A stretch of 64,000 bases of DNA, from the NCBI RefSeq assembly GCF_900102345.1, contig NZ_FNKB01000002.1:327653-391652 (forward strand). The letters run 5' to 3'. Under the pieces are notes generated by a model. The model was not told the origin of the DNA and searched no databases. It saw nothing but the letters and a program-made list of their open reading frames with translations. This document shows, piece after piece, positions 37,233 through 46,416 of the stretch. This DNA comes from Leucobacter chromiiresistens. Its GTDB lineage: Bacteria; Actinomycetota; Actinomycetes; Actinomycetales; Microbacteriaceae. The position numbers were made by a program, and so were the translations under genes. Each line of letters begins with the position of its first letter. The stretch's first letter is position 1.

Positions 37233-37258
37233 TACCGCGGCCGACCCGCCGCTACCGC
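37225..37258. repeat. 14-base direct repeat at the 3' end of the gntR-type gene
   Basis: CCCGCCGCTACCGC occurs at 37225-37238 and again at 37245-37258. The second copy contains the stop codon of the minus-strand regulator (37252-37254) and the first copy lies just beyond it. Confidence 0.8.
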
Positions 37259-37917
37259 CCGGCGCGGATGGCCGAGGCGACCGCCTCGATGTGCCGCAGT
37301 GCGGCGCGCTCGGCCGCCGCGCGATCGCCCGCCTCGATGGCGGCGAAGATCTCCGCGTGCTCGACGTCGGAGTCGAGCTGGCGGGCCTGGGTGATGTTCA
37401 GGAACTCCGACTGGAGGTCGAGCGAGCGCCGCATGGACGCGGTGATGCTGAGCAGCACGGAGTTGTGGCTCGCCTCGGCGATGAGGGTGTGGAAGTCGCG
37501 GTCGAGGCGCACCCAGTCGTGCAGCACGGTGGTGTCGAGCATCCGGCTCAGCAGTCGGCGCATCGCGTCGAGCTCCGCCGCCGTGCGCCGCTGAGCGGCG
37601 TGCCCCGCGGTCGGCACCTCGACGTGGATGCGCGCCTCCATGAGGTGGTCGGGGTCGAAGCCGCCGAACTCGGACACTCCGGAGGGCGTCTTCGAGACGA
37701 CGTAGGTGCCGCTGCCGCTGCGGGTCTCGGTCAGACCGAGGGTCGCGCAGGCGTGCAGAGCCTCGCGCACGACCGATCGGCTGACGCCGAACTGCTTGGC
37801 GAGGGTCAGCTCGCCGGGGAGCCGGTCGCCGGGGGAAATCGCATCGTCGTCGATGAGATCCCGGATCGCGCGGAACGCGGCCTCGGTCGCGCTGATGCGC
37901 GTGACGGGGGAGTGCAT
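37252..37917 (-). CDS. GntR/FadR-family transcriptional regulator, probable asparagine operon repressor
   Basis: A 221-residue regulator. The winged helix at residues 10-75 contains LPGELTLAKQFGVSRSVVRE, and the C-terminal FCD domain is all helical with metal or carboxylate-site histidines (LDRDFHTLIAEASHN). FCD-type GntR proteins usually sense a small acid. It is divergent from ansP-asparaginase, and a FadR-like operator (CTGTCTGACAG) lies on that operon's promoter. Asparagine or aspartate is therefore a likely signal, but that is inference. Start ATG at 37917 is preceded by AAAGG. Confidence 0.87.
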   Translation of the reverse strand: MHSPVTRISATEAAFRAIRDLIDDDAISPGDRLPGELTLAKQFGVSRSVVREALHACATLGLTETRSGSGTYVVSKTPSGVSEFGGFDPDHLMEARIHVEVPTAGHAAQRRTAAELDAMRRLLSRMLDTTVLHDWVRLDRDFHTLIAEASHNSVLLSITASMRRSLDLQSEFLNITQARQLDSDVEHAEIFAAIEAGDRAAAERAALRHIEAVASAIRAGR

Positions 37918-37995
37918 TGACGGACCTTTCGGGAGCGCGTCGCGGGCTCGCTGGTCGAGGGTCGGCGTCGGCGCAGAGCTCATGGGAACAGGATA

Positions 37996-38042
37996 TTGAA
38001 CTTCTCCCATTTTCGGGTAACCTGTCTGACAGCCGGACAGGT
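37996..38042 (+). promoter_or_regulatory. ansP promoter with overlapping GntR/FadR-type operator
   Basis: TTGAAC (37996-38001) and TAACCT (38018-38023) are 16 bases apart. CTGTCTGACAG (38022-38032) is a perfect 11-base palindrome with the GT-N3-AC core of FadR-family sites and covers the start point. A wider inverted repeat, ACCTGTC (38020-38026) with GACAGGT (38036-38042), nests around it. Repression by the neighbouring regulator is the natural reading. Confidence 0.72.
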
Positions 38043-38084
38043 GAGCACAGGCCCATCGGCGGTGAAGCGAAGAAGGTTCGAACC

Positions 38085-39626
38085 ATGAACGATGAAGTTC
38101 TGCCGCTCGGCGGGAGCGCCGCCGACGCCCCGAGCGGTGCCGCACCGCACGCGACCGCCGTCGATGCCGGAGACTCCGGATACCAGCGCGGGTTGAAGCG
38201 CCGCCACCTCACCATGATCGCCATCGGCGGCTCGATCGGCACCGGCCTGTTCCTCGGGGCGAGCGGCCGCATGGAGATCGCGGGCCCGTCGCTCGCCTTC
38301 GTCTACATCATCTGCGGCATCTTCGCCTTCCTCGTCGTGCGCGCCCTGGGCGAGCTCGTCATGTACCGCCCGTCCTCCGGGGCGTTCGTCTCGTACGCGC
38401 GCGAGTTCATGGGGGAGAAGGGCGCGTACGCGGTCGGCTGGCTGTACTTCCTCAACTGGTCGACCACGGTGATCGCCGACATCACCGCCGTGGCCCTCTA
38501 CATGCACTTCTGGGCGGTGTTCGTGCCGATCCCGCAGTGGCTCCTCGCGCTCACCGCGCTCGCGATCGTGTTCGCCATGAACGTGGCGTCGGTGAAGCTC
38601 TTCGGCGAGATGGAGTACTGGTTCGCCATCATCAAGGTGGGCGCCATCGTCGCGTTCGGCGTGATCGGCATCTTCCTCGTCGTCACGCAGACCCCGGTCG
38701 ACGGGCGCACGCCGGGCTTCCAGCTCATCACGGAGAACGGCGGCTTCTTCCCGAACGGCGTCGGCGCGATGTTCGTGATCGCCCTCGGAGTGGTCTTCGC
38801 GTTCGGCGGAACCGAGATGGTGGGCGTCGCGGCAGGCGAGTCGGAGAACCCGCGCGCCGCGATCCCGCGCGCCGTCAACTCCATCATGTGGCGCATCGTG
38901 CTCTTCTACGCGGGATCGGTCATCCTGTTCACCCTCCTGCTGCCGTGGAATGCCTACTCCGGCTCGGAGAGCCCCTTCGTCACCGTGATGAACTCCATCG
39001 GCATCCCCTACGCCGGCGACATCATGAACGTCGTGGTGCTGACCGCGGCCATGTCGAGCCTGAACGCGGGACTGTACGCGACCGGGCGCACCCTCCGCTC
39101 CATGGCCGTCGCGGGCACGGCTCCGGCTTTCGCGAAGCGGCTCAACGCCTCGGGCGCACCCTACGGCGGCATCATGATCACGGCCGCGATCGGCGTGCTC
39201 GGCGTCGGCCTGAACTTCGTCGTGCCCGCACGCGCCTTCGACATCGTGCTGAACCTCGCGGGCATCGGCATCGTCGGCACCTGGGCGTCGATCATGGTCT
39301 GCCATGCGCTGTACGTGCGCCGCACCCGCCGCACCGGCGAGGGGCGCCCCGCGTACCGCCTGCCGTTCGCCTCCGTCACGAACGCGGTCACGCTCGTCTT
39401 CCTGATCGGCATCGTCGTGCTCATGGCGCTCGACGCGGCGGTCGGGCAGATCACGCTCATCGTCTTCGCGGGGGTCGTGATCCTCATGGTGATCGGATGG
39501 TTCGCGGTGCGGGGCCGGATCAACGCGTCGGCATTCACGGCGGCGTTCTCGATTCCCGACGCGGCCTTCGTCGAGCAGGACCAGCCGGGCGACGGGCGGC
39601 CGGGCGACGGGCGGCCGCGGGCATGA
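38085..39626 (+). CDS. ansP: L-asparagine permease
   Basis: A 513-residue APC symporter. It matches the AnsP pattern along its length: IAIGGSIGTGLFLGASGRM, YRPSSGAFVSYAREFMGEK, DITAVALYMHFW, LITENGGFFPNG, VVLTAAMSSLNAGLYATGR. Substrate assignment is supported by the coupled asparaginase gene. The last codons form a 15-base tandem repeat (39586-39615, giving GDGRPGDGRP), a site likely to vary in length. The stop overlaps the asparaginase ATG by four bases. Confidence 0.92.
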   Translation: MNDEVLPLGGSAADAPSGAAPHATAVDAGDSGYQRGLKRRHLTMIAIGGSIGTGLFLGASGRMEIAGPSLAFVYIICGIFAFLVVRALGELVMYRPSSGAFVSYAREFMGEKGAYAVGWLYFLNWSTTVIADITAVALYMHFWAVFVPIPQWLLALTALAIVFAMNVASVKLFGEMEYWFAIIKVGAIVAFGVIGIFLVVTQTPVDGRTPGFQLITENGGFFPNGVGAMFVIALGVVFAFGGTEMVGVAAGESENPRAAIPRAVNSIMWRIVLFYAGSVILFTLLLPWNAYSGSESPFVTVMNSIGIPYAGDIMNVVVLTAAMSSLNAGLYATGRTLRSMAVAGTAPAFAKRLNASGAPYGGIMITAAIGVLGVGLNFVVPARAFDIVLNLAGIGIVGTWASIMVCHALYVRRTRRTGEGRPAYRLPFASVTNAVTLVFLIGIVVLMALDAAVGQITLIVFAGVVILMVIGWFAVRGRINASAFTAAFSIPDAAFVEQDQPGDGRPGDGRPRA

Positions 39627-40669
39627 GGGATCGCACCCGGTCGCCACGGCTGCTGCTGGTCTACTGCGGCGGAACGTTCGGCATGCACGAGACCGGCGAC
39701 GGCCTCGCCGCCCAGACGGACCTCGGCGACGTGCTCTCCGGGCTCGTGGACGCCTGGGCGAGGCGCCACGGCCACCCGGTCGACTGGCGGCTCGCGGTGC
39801 CGCGATCCGTGATCGACAGCGCCGAGGCGACCCACGGGACGGCGCTCGAGATCGCCGACCTCATCCGTGAGCGCGTCGCCGAGGGCATCTCGGGCGGCGC
39901 GGTGCAGGCCGTGGTCGTGGTGCACGGCACCGACACGCTCGCGCACAGTGCGGCCCAGGCGGCGTTCGCGCTCGCCGACCTCGCGATCCCGATCGTCTTC
40001 ACCGGCGCCCAGCGCCCGATCGGCATCCCGGGAAGCGACGCGGAGCGCAACTTCGACGACGCGTTCCGCGAGGCGCTGTCGGGCGAGGAGCCGGGGGTGC
40101 GCCTCGTCTTCGGCGGCGCCGCGATGCCGGCCTGCCGCGCCGTCAAGCGCTCGAGCGAGGCGTTCGACGCCTTCATCGCACGTCGACCGGCGGCCCGCCC
40201 CGTCGACGGGGTCGGCTCGGAGCTGGCGGAGGCCCTCGCCGCGTGCGCGCATGCGCCGGCGCCGCGCGTCGGAATGCTGACGATGGTGCCGGGCCTGCCC
40301 GCGGAGATGCTCGGGGCCGCGCTCGACGCGTTCCCCGAGGGGCTGGTGCTCGAGTGCTACGGCTCCGGCACGGGGCCGCTCGTCGGGCCGGCGCACCTCG
40401 AGACGCTGCGCCGAGCCCGCGACTCGGGTACGCCGGTGCTCGCCATCACCCGCTGCGAGGACGGCGCGGTCGACCTGCCGCGCTACGCCGTGGGCGCCGC
40501 CATCGCGGCGGCCGGGGTGATCGGCGGCCACGATCTCACCGCCGAGGCGGCGATCGCGAAGCTGCGGGCGCTGCGGCGGGCGGGGCTCGCGGGCGCCGCG
40601 CTGCGCAGCGCCCTGGACCGGAATCTCGTGGGGGAGCAGCAGCGCTCGGGGAGCGCCCCGGAGCGATGA
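39623..40669 (+). CDS. L-asparaginase (type I-like)
   Basis: A 348-residue amidohydrolase that converts asparagine to aspartate and ammonia. The first catalytic threonine lies in LLVYCGGTFGM (usually YTGGTIGM) and the second in VVVHGTDTLAHSA. IVFTGAQRPIGIPGSDAERN and LECYGSGTGP are further family marks. No signal peptide is seen, so it acts in the cytoplasm on asparagine brought in by AnsP. The ATG is coupled to the permease stop. Confidence 0.92.
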   Translation: MRDRTRSPRLLLVYCGGTFGMHETGDGLAAQTDLGDVLSGLVDAWARRHGHPVDWRLAVPRSVIDSAEATHGTALEIADLIRERVAEGISGGAVQAVVVVHGTDTLAHSAAQAAFALADLAIPIVFTGAQRPIGIPGSDAERNFDDAFREALSGEEPGVRLVFGGAAMPACRAVKRSSEAFDAFIARRPAARPVDGVGSELAEALAACAHAPAPRVGMLTMVPGLPAEMLGAALDAFPEGLVLECYGSGTGPLVGPAHLETLRRARDSGTPVLAITRCEDGAVDLPRYAVGAAIAAAGVIGGHDLTAEAAIAKLRALRRAGLAGAALRSALDRNLVGEQQRSGSAPER

Positions 40670-40905
40670 TCCTGGGCATCCCCAGGGTGCGGTGCTACGC
40701 TGGGGGGAGCGGGCGATCGCCCGCATCAAACGAAGAACCGAGCACGCTGATCGGCGGGCTGGTCTTCGGTGGTGGATCCCTCTGATCCGCGCGGAGCGGT
40801 GCGCAGGGTGGTCGTCTACTGAACATCAGCATCCGCGGTCGAACGCAGCGCATGCCGGCGCGATCCGGACTGTCCATCGCGTGCTCTCGTGAGTAAGGAG
40901 AACCC
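40670..40905 (+). promoter_or_regulatory. Structured leader region of pnp
   Basis: A TACGCT -10 box at about 40695-40700 would give a leader of roughly 200 bases with no convincing coding frame. GGGCGATCGCCC (40711-40722) is a perfect palindrome, and CTGGGCATCCCCAG (40675-40688) forms a hairpin before the -10. In other bacteria the pnp leader folds and is cut to let PNPase control its own level; a similar role here is inference. rpsO, which often precedes pnp, is not present. Confidence 0.5.
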
Positions 40906-43164
40906 GTGGAGGGTCCTGAAATCAAGTTCGCCGAGGCCGTGCTCGATAACGGCACGTTCGGCAAGCGCACCATCCGTTTTGAGACCGGTCGTCTCGCGCA
41001 GCAGGCGCAGGGCGCCGTCGCCGCGTACCTCGACGAGGAGACGATGCTCCTCTCGGCGACCAGCGCATCGAAGCAGCCGAAGGATCACTTCGACTTCTTC
41101 CCCCTGACCATCGACGTCGAGGAGCGCTCGTACGCCGCGGGCAAGATCCCCGGCTCGTTCTTCCGTCGCGAGGGCCGCCCGTCGACCGAGGCGATCCTCG
41201 TCTGCCGCCTGATCGACCGCCCGCTCCGCCCCTCCTTCGTGAGCGGCCTGCGGAACGAGGTCCAGGTCGTCATCACCGTCCTCTCGATCGCGCCCGGCGA
41301 GTTCTACGACGCCCTCGCGATCAACGCCGCCTCGGCGTCGACGCAGATCTCGGGCCTCCCGTTCTCCGGCCCGATCGCCGGCGTGCGCCTCGCGCTCATC
41401 GGCGACCAGTGGGTCGCCTTCCCGAACGCGGAGCAGCTGCAGGACGCGGTCTTCGACCTCGTCGTCGCCGGCCGCGTCGTCACCGACGCGCAGGGCAACG
41501 ACGACGTCGCGATCATGATGGTCGAGGCCGAAGCGACCGAGCACAGCTGGGAACTGATCCGCAGCGGCGCGAAGAAGCCGAACGAGGCGGTCGTCGCCGA
41601 GGGGCTCGATGCCGCGAAGCCGTTCATCGCTCAGCTCTGCAAGGCGCAGTCGGAGCTCGCAGCGCAGTCGGCGAAGGAGATCGCCGACTACCCGGTCTTC
41701 CTGCCCTACACCGACGAGGTCCTCGCAGCCGTCGACGCGCTCGCGCGCACCGAGCTCGCGCCGATCTACCAGATCGCCGACAAGCAGGAGCGTCAGAACG
41801 CCGACGACGCGCTGAAGGCGCGGGTGAAGGAGGGCATCGCCGCGCAGGTCGAGGCCGGCACCCTCCCCGAGTCCGCCATCGCGCAGGTCTCCGCTGCGTA
41901 CAAGAGCGTGACGAAGGACATCGTGCGCACCCGCGTGCTCACCGAGGGCGTCCGTATGGACGGTCGCGGCACGAGCGACATCCGCGCGCTCGACGCCGAG
42001 GTCCAGGTCATCCCCCGCGTGCACGGCTCCGCGATCTTCCAGCGCGGCGAGACCCAGATCCTGGGCGTCACCACGCTGAACATGCTCAAGATGGAGCAGC
42101 AGATCGACTCGCTCTCCCCGGTGACGAGCAAGCGGTACCTGCACCACTACAACTTCCCGCCGTACTCGACCGGAGAGACCGGCCGCGTCGGCTCCCCGAA
42201 GCGTCGCGAGATCGGGCACGGCTTCCTGGCCGAGCGCGCCCTCGTGCCGGTGCTGCCGAGCCGCGAGGAGTTCCCCTACGCCATCCGCCAGGTGTCGGAG
42301 GCGCTCGGATCGAACGGCTCCACGTCGATGGGCTCGGTCTGCGCCTCGACGCTGTCGCTGCTGAACGCGGGCGTGCCGCTGCGCGCACCCGTCGCGGGCA
42401 TCGCCATGGGCCTCGTCTCCGACGAGGTCGACGGGGAGACGCGGTACGCGGCGCTCACCGACATCCTGGGCGCTGAGGATGCGCTCGGCGACATGGACTT
42501 CAAGGTCGCCGGCACCGCCGACTTCATCACCGCGATCCAGCTCGACACCAAGCTCGACGGGCTCCCCGCCTCCGTGCTGAAGGGCGCGCTGACGCAGGCG
42601 CACGAGGCCCGCCTGACGATCCTGGGCGTGCTGAACCAGGCCATCGACGTGCCCGACGAGATGGCTCCGACGGCGCCTCGCGTGCTCACGGTGAACATCC
42701 CGGTCGACAAGATCGGCGAGCTGATCGGCCCGAAGGGCAAGACGATCAACGGCATCCAGGATCAGACCGGCGCCGACATCTCGATCGACGACGACGGCAC
42801 CGTCTACATCGGCGCGACCGACGGGCCGGCCGCGGAGGCCGCGCGTGCGCAGGTCAACGCGATCGCCAACCCGCAGAACCCCGAGGTCGGCGAGCAGTAC
42901 CTCGGCACCGTCGTGAAGAACGCCGCGTTCGGCGCCTTCATCTCGCTGCTCCCGGGCAAGGACGGCCTGCTGCACATCTCCGAGGTGCGCAAGCTCGCCG
43001 GCGGCAAGCGGATCGAGAGCGTGGACGACGTGCTCTCCGTCGGTCAGAAGATCCTCGTGAAGATCACGAAGACCGACGACCGCGGCAAGCTCTCGCTCGA
43101 GCCTGTGATCGAGGAGCAGGCCGCCGAGGCGGTTGACGCTCCGGCGGCACCCGCAGCGGAGTAA
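40906..43164 (+). CDS. pnp: Polyribonucleotide nucleotidyltransferase (PNPase)
   Basis: A 752-residue 3'-5' phosphorolytic exoribonuclease that in actinobacteria can also make guanosine pentaphosphate. Two RNase PH domains are joined by a helical linker (first near residues 15-150, with [22 protein letters not shown]; second near 345-560, with [18 protein letters not shown]). A KH domain ([20 protein letters not shown]) and an S1 domain ([18 protein letters not shown]) follow. GTG start with TAAGGAG upstream. A strong terminator follows the stop. Confidence 0.97.
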   Translation: MEGPEIKFAEAVLDNGTFGKRTIRFETGRLAQQAQGAVAAYLDEETMLLSATSASKQPKDHFDFFPLTIDVEERSYAAGKIPGSFFRREGRPSTEAILVCRLIDRPLRPSFVSGLRNEVQVVITVLSIAPGEFYDALAINAASASTQISGLPFSGPIAGVRLALIGDQWVAFPNAEQLQDAVFDLVVAGRVVTDAQGNDDVAIMMVEAEATEHSWELIRSGAKKPNEAVVAEGLDAAKPFIAQLCKAQSELAAQSAKEIADYPVFLPYTDEVLAAVDALARTELAPIYQIADKQERQNADDALKARVKEGIAAQVEAGTLPESAIAQVSAAYKSVTKDIVRTRVLTEGVRMDGRGTSDIRALDAEVQVIPRVHGSAIFQRGETQILGVTTLNMLKMEQQIDSLSPVTSKRYLHHYNFPPYSTGETGRVGSPKRREIGHGFLAERALVPVLPSREEFPYAIRQVSEALGSNGSTSMGSVCASTLSLLNAGVPLRAPVAGIAMGLVSDEVDGETRYAALTDILGAEDALGDMDFKVAGTADFITAIQLDTKLDGLPASVLKGALTQAHEARLTILGVLNQAIDVPDEMAPTAPRVLTVNIPVDKIGELIGPKGKTINGIQDQTGADISIDDDGTVYIGATDGPAAEAARAQVNAIANPQNPEVGEQYLGTVVKNAAFGAFISLLPGKDGLLHISEVRKLAGGKRIESVDDVLSVGQKILVKITKTDDRGKLSLEPVIEEQAAEAVDAPAAPAAE

Positions 43165-43189
43165 TCCGCGCAGCGCGGTGCGCCGCACC

Positions 43190-43226
43190 CGACGCCCGCC
43201 GTCCCGTTTCGGGGCGGCGGGCGTCG
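43190..43226 (+). terminator. Hairpin terminator after pnp
   Basis: A 17-bp stem with one G-T pair and loop TTT (arms 43190-43206 and 43210-43226) starts 26 bases after the stop. Confidence 0.88.
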
Positions 43227-43295
43227 TGCGTTGCGCGTTCGGCTCTCTCATGAAATGCGACACGATGTGCGGGCATCAACGCCCCGGGGCCGGAC

Positions 43296-43310
43296 TTCCT
43301 GTCGCATCTC
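43296..43310 (+). repeat. Short interspersed repeat, copy 1 (TTCYTGTCGCATCTC)
   Basis: TTCCTGTCGCATCTC here matches TTCTTGTCGCATCTC at 44135-44149 at 14 of 15 positions. Its core TGTCGCAT also occurs in reverse (ATGCGACA) at about 43254-43261. The copies flank the decayed DUF559 gene. Confidence 0.5.
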
Positions 43311-43411
43311 GGGAGTGCGCACGCGCCGCGACGGTCGCAGGTCGGGAGCGCGCGCACCGCGACGACGGTCCGCGTCCTGATCCGGGCGGATGCAGGGAGC
43401 GGTTCACCGGT

Positions 43412-44015
43412 TCAGCGGGCGTTCCTCGCGGCGGTCGCCTGCGCGATGCGCGCGGTGAGGATCCGGATCATCTCGGCCGGGTGACGCAGATCGTGCGCGG
43501 TCACCCGGATCACCGCCCACCCCGCGTCCTCCATAGCGCGTACTCGGGTCACGTCGACGCGGGCCTGCCGCAGCGCATCACCGCCCACGAAGTGGTGCGC
43601 GCCTTCGTACTCGATCGAGATCCGCACCGCAGCCAGCGCGGCGGGCGTCGCGGCGGGCGGGTCGTATCGCCCCGGACCGGACACGATCCAGTCGCCCGCG
43701 GCGAGGAGCTCCTCGCGCGTGGCGACCTGCGCGAGGAGGCACCAGGCGTCGACGACGCTCGGAAGCCACGGCGGTCGATCGGGAACACGCTCGAGCGTTC
43801 CGGGCCGGAGCTGGTGGCCGGCGGTCTCCGGTCGCCGAAGGGGCCGCGACGGGCGCACCGCGCCGCATGTCCACTCCGTGGACGGGGCGCTTGACATCGG
43901 CCGAGTAGAGGCGCCAGCGGGGTGTTCCGGCTGAGAGGAGATCGCCGACGCGCGTGGGCGAGGCGTCGAGCAGGGGGAGTGGGGAGTGGGGAGAGCGGAC
44001 GCATCGCACCAGCAT
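43412..44015 (-). pseudogene. Decayed DUF559-domain protein (PD-(D/E)XK-like fold)
   Basis: The C-terminal part on the minus strand reads ISIEYEGAHHFVGGDALRQ and then MEDAGWAVIRVTAHDLR, which is a DUF559 (endonuclease-like) domain. Before it, VVDAWCLLAQVATREELLAAGDW fits the middle of the family. The likely N-terminus, with TPRWRLYSADVKRPVHGV, is in another frame, and the switch falls near 43870-43900. Compared with my recollection of relatives, about 45 residues are missing near that junction and about 75 more between the middle and DUF559 parts. The product should be non-functional. It breaks an otherwise conserved pnp-M16-dapB order. Confidence 0.7.
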
Positions 44016-44134
44016 GGCGGTGCGGGCGTGTTCCTGCACACGTTATCCACAGGGGAGCGCTGCTGCATCGTCGTGGACCCCGCCGCCCGAATTTCGCGAC
44101 GGAAGGTACGCGCATCACGGCGCGATGCTCGGAG

Positions 44135-44149
44135 TTCTTGTCGCATCTC
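44135..44149 (+). repeat. Short interspersed repeat, copy 2 (TTCYTGTCGCATCTC)
   Basis: TTCTTGTCGCATCTC, on the far side of the decayed DUF559 gene from copy 1 and in the same orientation. It lies 81 bases before the M16 peptidase start. Confidence 0.5.
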
Positions 44150-44230
44150 CGTCTGGGCGAGCCGGCGGGGGCCGCGCGGGCCGTCCGTCCGCCCCGGAAG
44201 CTCCGAGCCGCGAGGCCCTAGGCTGAGGGC

Positions 44231-45637
44231 ATGCGCGAACCCATAGCCCTGCCCCTCGACCAGCCCGAACTGACCGCTGATCTGGGCGGCGGGCTCGTCA
44301 GGCGCACCGTCCACCCCAGCGGCCTGCGCGTGCTGACCGAGCGCATGCCGGGGGCGCGAAGCGCGTCGATCGGATTCTGGATCGGCGTGGGCTCGCGCGA
44401 CGAGCAGGCGGAGCGCCCGGACGCCCCCGGCAGCCTCGGGTCCACCCACTTCCTCGAGCACCTGCTGTTCAAGGGCACCCCGACGCGCGACGCGTTCTCG
44501 ATCGCGACCGAGTTCGACCGCATCGGCGCCGAGCACAACGCGCTCACCGCGAAGGAGTACACCTGCTACCACGCGAAGGTGCGCGATGCCGACCTCGAGG
44601 TCGCGGTGACGATGCTGAGCGACATGGTCGCGAACTCGGTGCTCGACGCCGACGAGTTCGAGACGGAGCGCGGCGTGATCCTCGAGGAGCTGGCGATGGC
44701 CGCCGACGATCTCGCCGACGTCGCCAACGAGCGCTTCTTCGAGGCCGTGCTCGGGGAGCACCCGCTCGGGCGGCCGATCGGCGGCTGGCCGGAGACGATC
44801 ACGGAGGCCCGTCGGGCCGACGTCGATCGCCACTACCGCGATCGCTACGATCCCTCGACGCTGGTGGTGACCGCGGCGGGGGCGGTCGACCACGACCGGC
44901 TCGTGGCCCAGGTGCTCGCCGCGCTGAACGCCTCGCCGGAGGAGCGCTGGCACACCGACGGCGCCGCCGCCCCCGTGCGGCGGGAGCAGGTGGTCGACGC
45001 GTCGCCGGCGGGTGCGGAGGCTCCCGGACGCGCCTCCCTCGACTCGCCGCTCGAGCGGGAGCCGCGCGTGCGGATCACCGAGCGCCCCTCCGAGCAGGTC
45101 AATCTGCTGATCGGCACGCACGGCTTCAGCGCCGGCGACCCGCGCCGCTTCGCCTACGGGATCATGAACTCGGTGCTCGGCGGCGGCATGTCGAGCCGGC
45201 TGTTCCAGGAGATCCGCGAGAAGCGGGGTCTCGCGTACACGGCGTACTCCTTCGGCGCGAGTTACTCCGACTCCGGCGTGTTCGCGATGTACGCCGGCAC
45301 CGCCCCCGAGAAGGCGGCGGACGTCATCGAGCTCAGCCGGGTGGAGCTGCGCAGGCTCGCCGACACCGAGATCTCGGGCGAAGAGCTCGAGCGGGCGCTC
45401 GGTCAGATCGCGGGTTCCACGGCGCTCGCGCTCGAGGACTCGGACACCCGGATGGGCCGCCTCGCTCGCGCTGAGCTCGGCAGCGGCGAGCTCTTCGATC
45501 TCGACGCCTCGCTCGAGCGCTTCGCCGCGGTGACGCCCGAGCACATCCGCGAGGTGGCGGCGACGCTCGCCGCCCGCCCGCTCACGGTGGTCGCGGTGGG
45601 GGAGGCCTCGCGATCCTCGCTCGAATCGAGCGACTGA
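44231..45637 (+). CDS. M16-family zinc metallopeptidase
   Basis: A 468-residue peptidase. The inverted zinc motif HxxEH is HFLEH at residues 73-77, with the third ligand in the RGVILEELAMA block. The C-terminal inactive half carries the usual GGGMSSRLFQEIREKRGLAY motif. A proline/alanine-rich linker of about 30 residues joins the halves (near residue 260). This family member regularly follows pnp in Actinobacteria and may process small peptides. TAGGCT ends six bases before the ATG, giving a probable leaderless message. Confidence 0.93.
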   Translation: MREPIALPLDQPELTADLGGGLVRRTVHPSGLRVLTERMPGARSASIGFWIGVGSRDEQAERPDAPGSLGSTHFLEHLLFKGTPTRDAFSIATEFDRIGAEHNALTAKEYTCYHAKVRDADLEVAVTMLSDMVANSVLDADEFETERGVILEELAMAADDLADVANERFFEAVLGEHPLGRPIGGWPETITEARRADVDRHYRDRYDPSTLVVTAAGAVDHDRLVAQVLAALNASPEERWHTDGAAAPVRREQVVDASPAGAEAPGRASLDSPLEREPRVRITERPSEQVNLLIGTHGFSAGDPRRFAYGIMNSVLGGGMSSRLFQEIREKRGLAYTAYSFGASYSDSGVFAMYAGTAPEKAADVIELSRVELRRLADTEISGEELERALGQIAGSTALALEDSDTRMGRLARAELGSGELFDLDASLERFAAVTPEHIREVAATLAARPLTVVAVGEASRSSLESSD

Positions 45638-45660
45638 CCGCCGAACGGTACCCTGGACCC

Positions 45661-46416
45661 ATGACGAATCGTGTAGCGGTCTCGGGGTCGACCGGCCGAC
45701 TGGGAGCCCTCGTGTGCGAGGTCGTGGAGCAGCATCCCGACTTCGAGCTGGTCGCGCGGCTGCGCAGCACGTCGGGGCCCGAGGAGGGCGCCGACGCCGA
45801 CATCGTGATCGACGTGAGCCGCCCCGACGCCTCCCCGGGGATCGTGGATCGCGCGCTCGCCCGCGGGCAGCAGGTGGTCGTGGGTACGAGCGGATGGTCG
45901 GCCGCGCTGCTCGCCGAGCTCTCCGCCGAGCTGGAGCGCACGCCGGAGCGCGGCGTGATCGTCGTGCCGAACTTCTCGCTGGGCTCGGTGCTCGGCACCG
46001 CGCTCGCGCGCATCGCCGCGCCGTACTTCGACGCCGTCGAGGTGGTCGAGGCGCACCACCCCGGCAAGGTCGATTCGCCGAGCGGCACTGCGGTGCGCAC
46101 CGCCGAGCTCATGGCTGAGGCCCGCGGCGGCCGCCCGGTCGAGGCCCCGTTCGCGGAGCAGCCGGCGCGCGGTGAGCTCGTCGCGGGAATCCCAGTGCAC
46201 AGCCTGCGGCTGGCGGGCGTGGTCGCGAAGCAGGAGGTGCGCTTCGGCGGGCCGGGCGAGGTGCTCACGCTCACGCACGACACGCACTCGAACGAGGCGT
46301 ACCGCGCAGGCGTGCGGGCGGCGCTCGAAGCGGCTCCCGCGGCGCGCGGGCTCACGGTGGGGCTCGATGCGCTGCTCGGCCTGAACGGCGCGGCGCTCGA
46401 CGGCGGCGCGCGATGA
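45661..46416 (+). CDS. dapB: 4-hydroxy-tetrahydrodipicolinate reductase
   Basis: A 251-residue enzyme of the diaminopimelate/lysine pathway, reducing the product of DapA. The dinucleotide-binding motif is VSGSTGRLGALV (GxxGxxG), and the substrate motif is EAHHPGKVDSPSGTA with its catalytic histidine and lysine. TACCCT ends six bases before the ATG, so the message may be leaderless. The stop overlaps the next ATG by four bases. DapA is encoded 4.3 kb downstream. Confidence 0.96.
   Translation: MTNRVAVSGSTGRLGALVCEVVEQHPDFELVARLRSTSGPEEGADADIVIDVSRPDASPGIVDRALARGQQVVVGTSGWSAALLAELSAELERTPERGVIVVPNFSLGSVLGTALARIAAPYFDAVEVVEAHHPGKVDSPSGTAVRTAELMAEARGGRPVEAPFAEQPARGELVAGIPVHSLRLAGVVAKQEVRFGGPGEVLTLTHDTHSNEAYRAGVRAALEAAPAARGLTVGLDALLGLNGAALDGGAR

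Noticed and set aside
43412-45544. A 710-codon minus-strand frame that contains the DUF559 piece at its end.
   Set aside because: Most of it is antisense to the M16 peptidase and has shadow composition. Only the last 150 or so codons are homologous to anything.
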